Assembly (NCBI RefSeq): GCF_026151205.1
Contig: NC_087075.1
Coordinates: 8,297,303-8,361,302, forward strand
Length of the DNA stretch: 64,000 nucleotides
Source: Bolinopsis microptera
Taxonomy: Eukaryota > Ctenophora > Tentaculata > Lobata > Bolinopsidae
Reading direction: 5' to 3'
Shown: in pieces, positions 61,951 through 64,000 of the stretch
Layout of the letters: every line of letters begins with the position of its first letter
Position numbering within the stretch: position 1 is the first letter of the stretch
Translations under genes and position numbers: made by a program
Notes under the pieces: generated by a model
What the model saw: the letters and a program-made list of their open reading frames with translations, nothing else
Databases searched by the model: none
What the model was told of the DNA's origin: nothing

Positions 61951-62353
61951 CGACATCTGTCCGACAGCGACATCTGTCCGACTCAGAAAATAGGTTATTT
62001 GGACAATAGTTTATGTCGGATCCTACCGTACGATTTTCTTGAAACTTTCCATAAAGTATAGTGGTCATATGACGAATAATCTGTGTAAGTTTGAGCGAGT
62101 TTCTATGTGCCAAATTTAAGATATTACCTTAAACACTAAAAATATATCCAATTCGGTGGTTTTCAGTGGTTCCAAAGCATATATCTGGAGATCCAACGAT
62201 ACGATTTTCTTGAAACTTTCTAGATAGTAAGATAGCTTTAAGACAAATAATTTTTGCAAGTTTGATTAAATTTCTATGTGCCAAATTTGAGATATCACTT
62301 CAAACACACGAAAATAGTGTTGTCGGACAGATGTCGCTGTCGGACAGATGTCG
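61951..62353. mobile_element. TIR element with CGACATCTGTCCGAC ends (403 bp)
   Basis: The 32-bp inverted ends (61951-61982 and 62322-62353) are exact complements. Each is itself a direct repeat of CGACATCTGTCCGAC. The core is a diverged tandem duplication sharing TACGATTTTCTTGAAACTTT and TTTCTATGTGCCAAATTT (about 62025 and 62197). No ORF and no obvious target duplication. It immediately follows the 105-bp array. A remnant of the same end lies at 62989-63050. Confidence 0.75.
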
Positions 62354-62486
62354 TGTTACCAAACTGATTTATTGTTGTTTAATTTTGAATCTATTGAAAT
62401 TATTATATTAACTGAATTACATTGTATAGACTGCATAGCAAAAGTTTGGAGCTTTGTCTGCTGAAAGTCAGTTTTGAAACAATTGA

Positions 62487-62898
62487 ATGAAAGGAGAGCT
62501 ACTGACTGATATCATAAGCTACAGTAGGGAACGTAGTGGTAAGTCTTTGTCAAGTTATACAATTAAAATATTGTAACAAGTTAAGTTAGGAAGATTGTTT
62601 GTGATTGATATCATCGATTTTCACCTTTTAAGAGTCTAAATTGCAGGAACTCGACAGAATGATGACGTGGTGACCATTATATCTGATATTATAACAAACT
62701 TGAAAAGTTACATGCTTTTTACGTAAATGTATGAACCAAAAGTGTTGCTTTTATTGGTGTTTCTTAAAACTTTAACTATCACGATCGAATTATAGACTTT
62801 AATTGAAGCTAATGGGACACATCTGACCGCAGATTAAACGTTTAGCCGGTGTAGTAGAGACGAAATCCATACCTCAGAGGTTGCCAGCTAAACCAGTT
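62487..62898 (+). CDS. probable 5' exons of an unrecognised gene
   Basis: Three exons chain in frame: 62487-62538 (ATG start, donor GTAAGT), 62647-62706 (acceptor ATTGCAG) and 62846-62898 (acceptor CGTTTAG, donor GTAAGT). They encode MKGELLTDIISYSRERSG, then TRQNDDVVTIISDIITNLK, then TGVVETKSIPQRLPAKPV. The amphipathic, protein-like composition and good splice sites argue for a real gene, but I recognise no family. The third acceptor could instead be at 62833. Later exons must lie further right or off the window; the open frame at 63850-64000 may be one. Confidence 0.45.
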
Positions 62899-62988
62899 GT
62901 AAGTGGTTCACAATCATTAAAATTGTTATTGTTAAAAGTGCAACGACCTGAGCCTTTGCGCCGTGACATGGACGGTAACACAACTCGT

Positions 62989-63050
62989 GTCCGACAGCGA
63001 GATCTGTCCGAATCAGGGTACCAGAAAAAAACGGCATCTGTCCGAAATCA
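62989..63050. mobile_element. remnant of the ATCTGTCCGA element family
   Basis: GTCCGACAGCGAGATCTGTC and GGCATCTGTCCGAAATCATC are diverged copies of the TIR at 61951-61982. The rest of the element is missing. Confidence 0.5.
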
Positions 63051-63109
63051 TCATCTGATTTCAACACATTTCCAATTAGAGACATGATCTGAACTCATGA
63101 ACTGTTACT

Positions 63110-63780
63110 CGCTAATTTGTATACGTAACATTTCCAATTTGAGATATGATCTACCCAATGCTCCGCGTCCGCCATATAATATATGATCTGCGTTCTTAGC
63201 AGTACCCCAAAGGAAAGATCGTCGAGTATTTTCGTCCCATCCAGAGTCCCAGAGCAGCATTGTTTCGTTGTCGGTAGAGAGCATATAGTTTGCAGGAATG
63301 GGGAGCGTTTCCAGATTAGAAAGGTTTCCAGATTAGAAGGGTTTCTCGGGTTAGAAAGGTGTCTGTTTGCTGCTTTTCTGCTTCTCTGTACCATTCTGTT
63401 GGGGGGTGATAGCTGGCAGCTCTAGATTCGTAACCCAATCCACCAACTGATTCAGATAAGAGTTATTTCGTCGGTTGATCTCCACCAGAAGCTTTTCTTT
63501 TCAAGTTCTGTTTGCTGACGTGGACGGTCGTTTCAGCATGGTGGGCAGGGTGAGTGCGGTCAGGAGTAGGAGTGATCAGTTGTTTCTCCACGGTAGAATC
63601 GTGCTCTGCAACCCTTTCGGAAATCCGAATATTTCCAGTGGGTGGTATCGTCTCTTTATTTGTCGAAGACGTATCGGAAGCCATTCAGGACAGGGTTCTC
63701 CGGGCCGAGCCTTGTTTGCGTCCAGGGATAAACTGAAGATTGGTTGCAATTGTGGATTGCGATAGCTGATCTACATACCG
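63110..63780. other. GC-richer segment with overlapping short frames
   Basis: Base composition is higher in GC than the flanks, and both strands have open frames of 60-100 codons. None gives a recognised domain. It may be a decayed transposon or an unrecognised exon region of the gene starting at 62487. Confidence 0.25.
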
Positions 63781-63849
63781 CTGTCTTATATGTACTCATG
63801 TCCTGTGATGTGATCGACAGCTTGTAAGTTTACGGCTAGGACGATCTGA

Positions 63850-64000
63850 CGTTCCTGTTCTCAACTAGTCAATCATATATCGAGGATTATATTTCAATGG
63901 ATCACATCAGCATTAGAACAATGGGAGCAACGTCACGAGATTACCCGTGAGCTTGTGAAATACGAATGTGAACTGAAATTACAATATGATCCGAAATTCG
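63850..64000 (+). CDS. partial open frame at the window edge
   Basis: From an AG near 63920-63936 the plus strand reads LEQWEQRHEITRELVKYECE and continues LKLQYDPKF to the last base without a stop. The high helix content suggests a coiled-coil exon cut by the window end. Phase does not obviously match the third exon at 62898, so at least one more exon would lie between. Confidence 0.3.

Overview
This is AT-rich nuclear DNA from an invertebrate animal, most likely a cnidarian or another early-branching metazoan. The evidence is GT-AG introns of about 100 bp to 8.7 kb, an animal BRSK/SAD kinase gene, a single-exon rhodopsin-like GPCR, an intact Penelope-like retroelement, and a large FEN1-like gene of a family I know from expansions in cnidarians and other marine invertebrates. 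The species cannot be read from the window. No rRNA gene or CRISPR array was seen.

Layout. 1-5070 is gene-poor, with poly-C tracts and one LINE-like tail. 5271-5733 is a pure GGACCA hexamer array. 6166-8535 is an intact Penelope-like reverse transcriptase/GIY-YIG ORF. 9.0-15.6 kb is a mosaic of CpG-rich dispersed repeats, foldbacks, a 52-bp tandem array and a non-autonomous hAT element (14289-15109) with 16-bp inverted ends and an 8-bp target duplication. 15650-16009 is the intronless coding region of RNA polymerase II subunit RPB11 (POLR2J). 16677-43451 is a 17-exon BRSK kinase gene encoding 664 aa. I assembled it exon by exon, and every junction keeps frame. A GPCR gene lies antisense inside its 7.8-kb intron 15. 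Intron 7 opens with about 1 kb of a 12-bp repeat whose unit copies the 5' splice site of exon 7.

43.5-50.1 kb is mostly repeats: a 296-bp repeat with an inverted partner at 59.6 kb, a long-TIR element, and five 196-bp satellite units in an A-B-A-B-A order. It also holds a probable terminal coding exon on the minus strand at 46629-46863. 50169-56946 (minus) is an eight-exon gene for a 1465-aa protein. It has an N-terminal Cys pair, FEN1/XPG-like acidic motifs and a C-terminal Cys-rich tail. 57-64 kb holds a LINE RNase H fossil, two adjacent perfect palindromes, a 105/99-bp tandem array, another TIR element, and the probable 5' end of an unrecognised plus-strand gene starting at 62487 and running off the window.

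How the genes relate. POLR2J is housekeeping. BRSK is an LKB1-dependent polarity kinase, and the GPCR embedded in it is transcribed in the opposite direction. POLR2J, BRSK and the FEN1-like gene each have an AG acceptor 2-8 nt before the start codon, and only 667 bp separate POLR2J from BRSK. That fits either short 5'UTR exons or spliced-leader trans-splicing.
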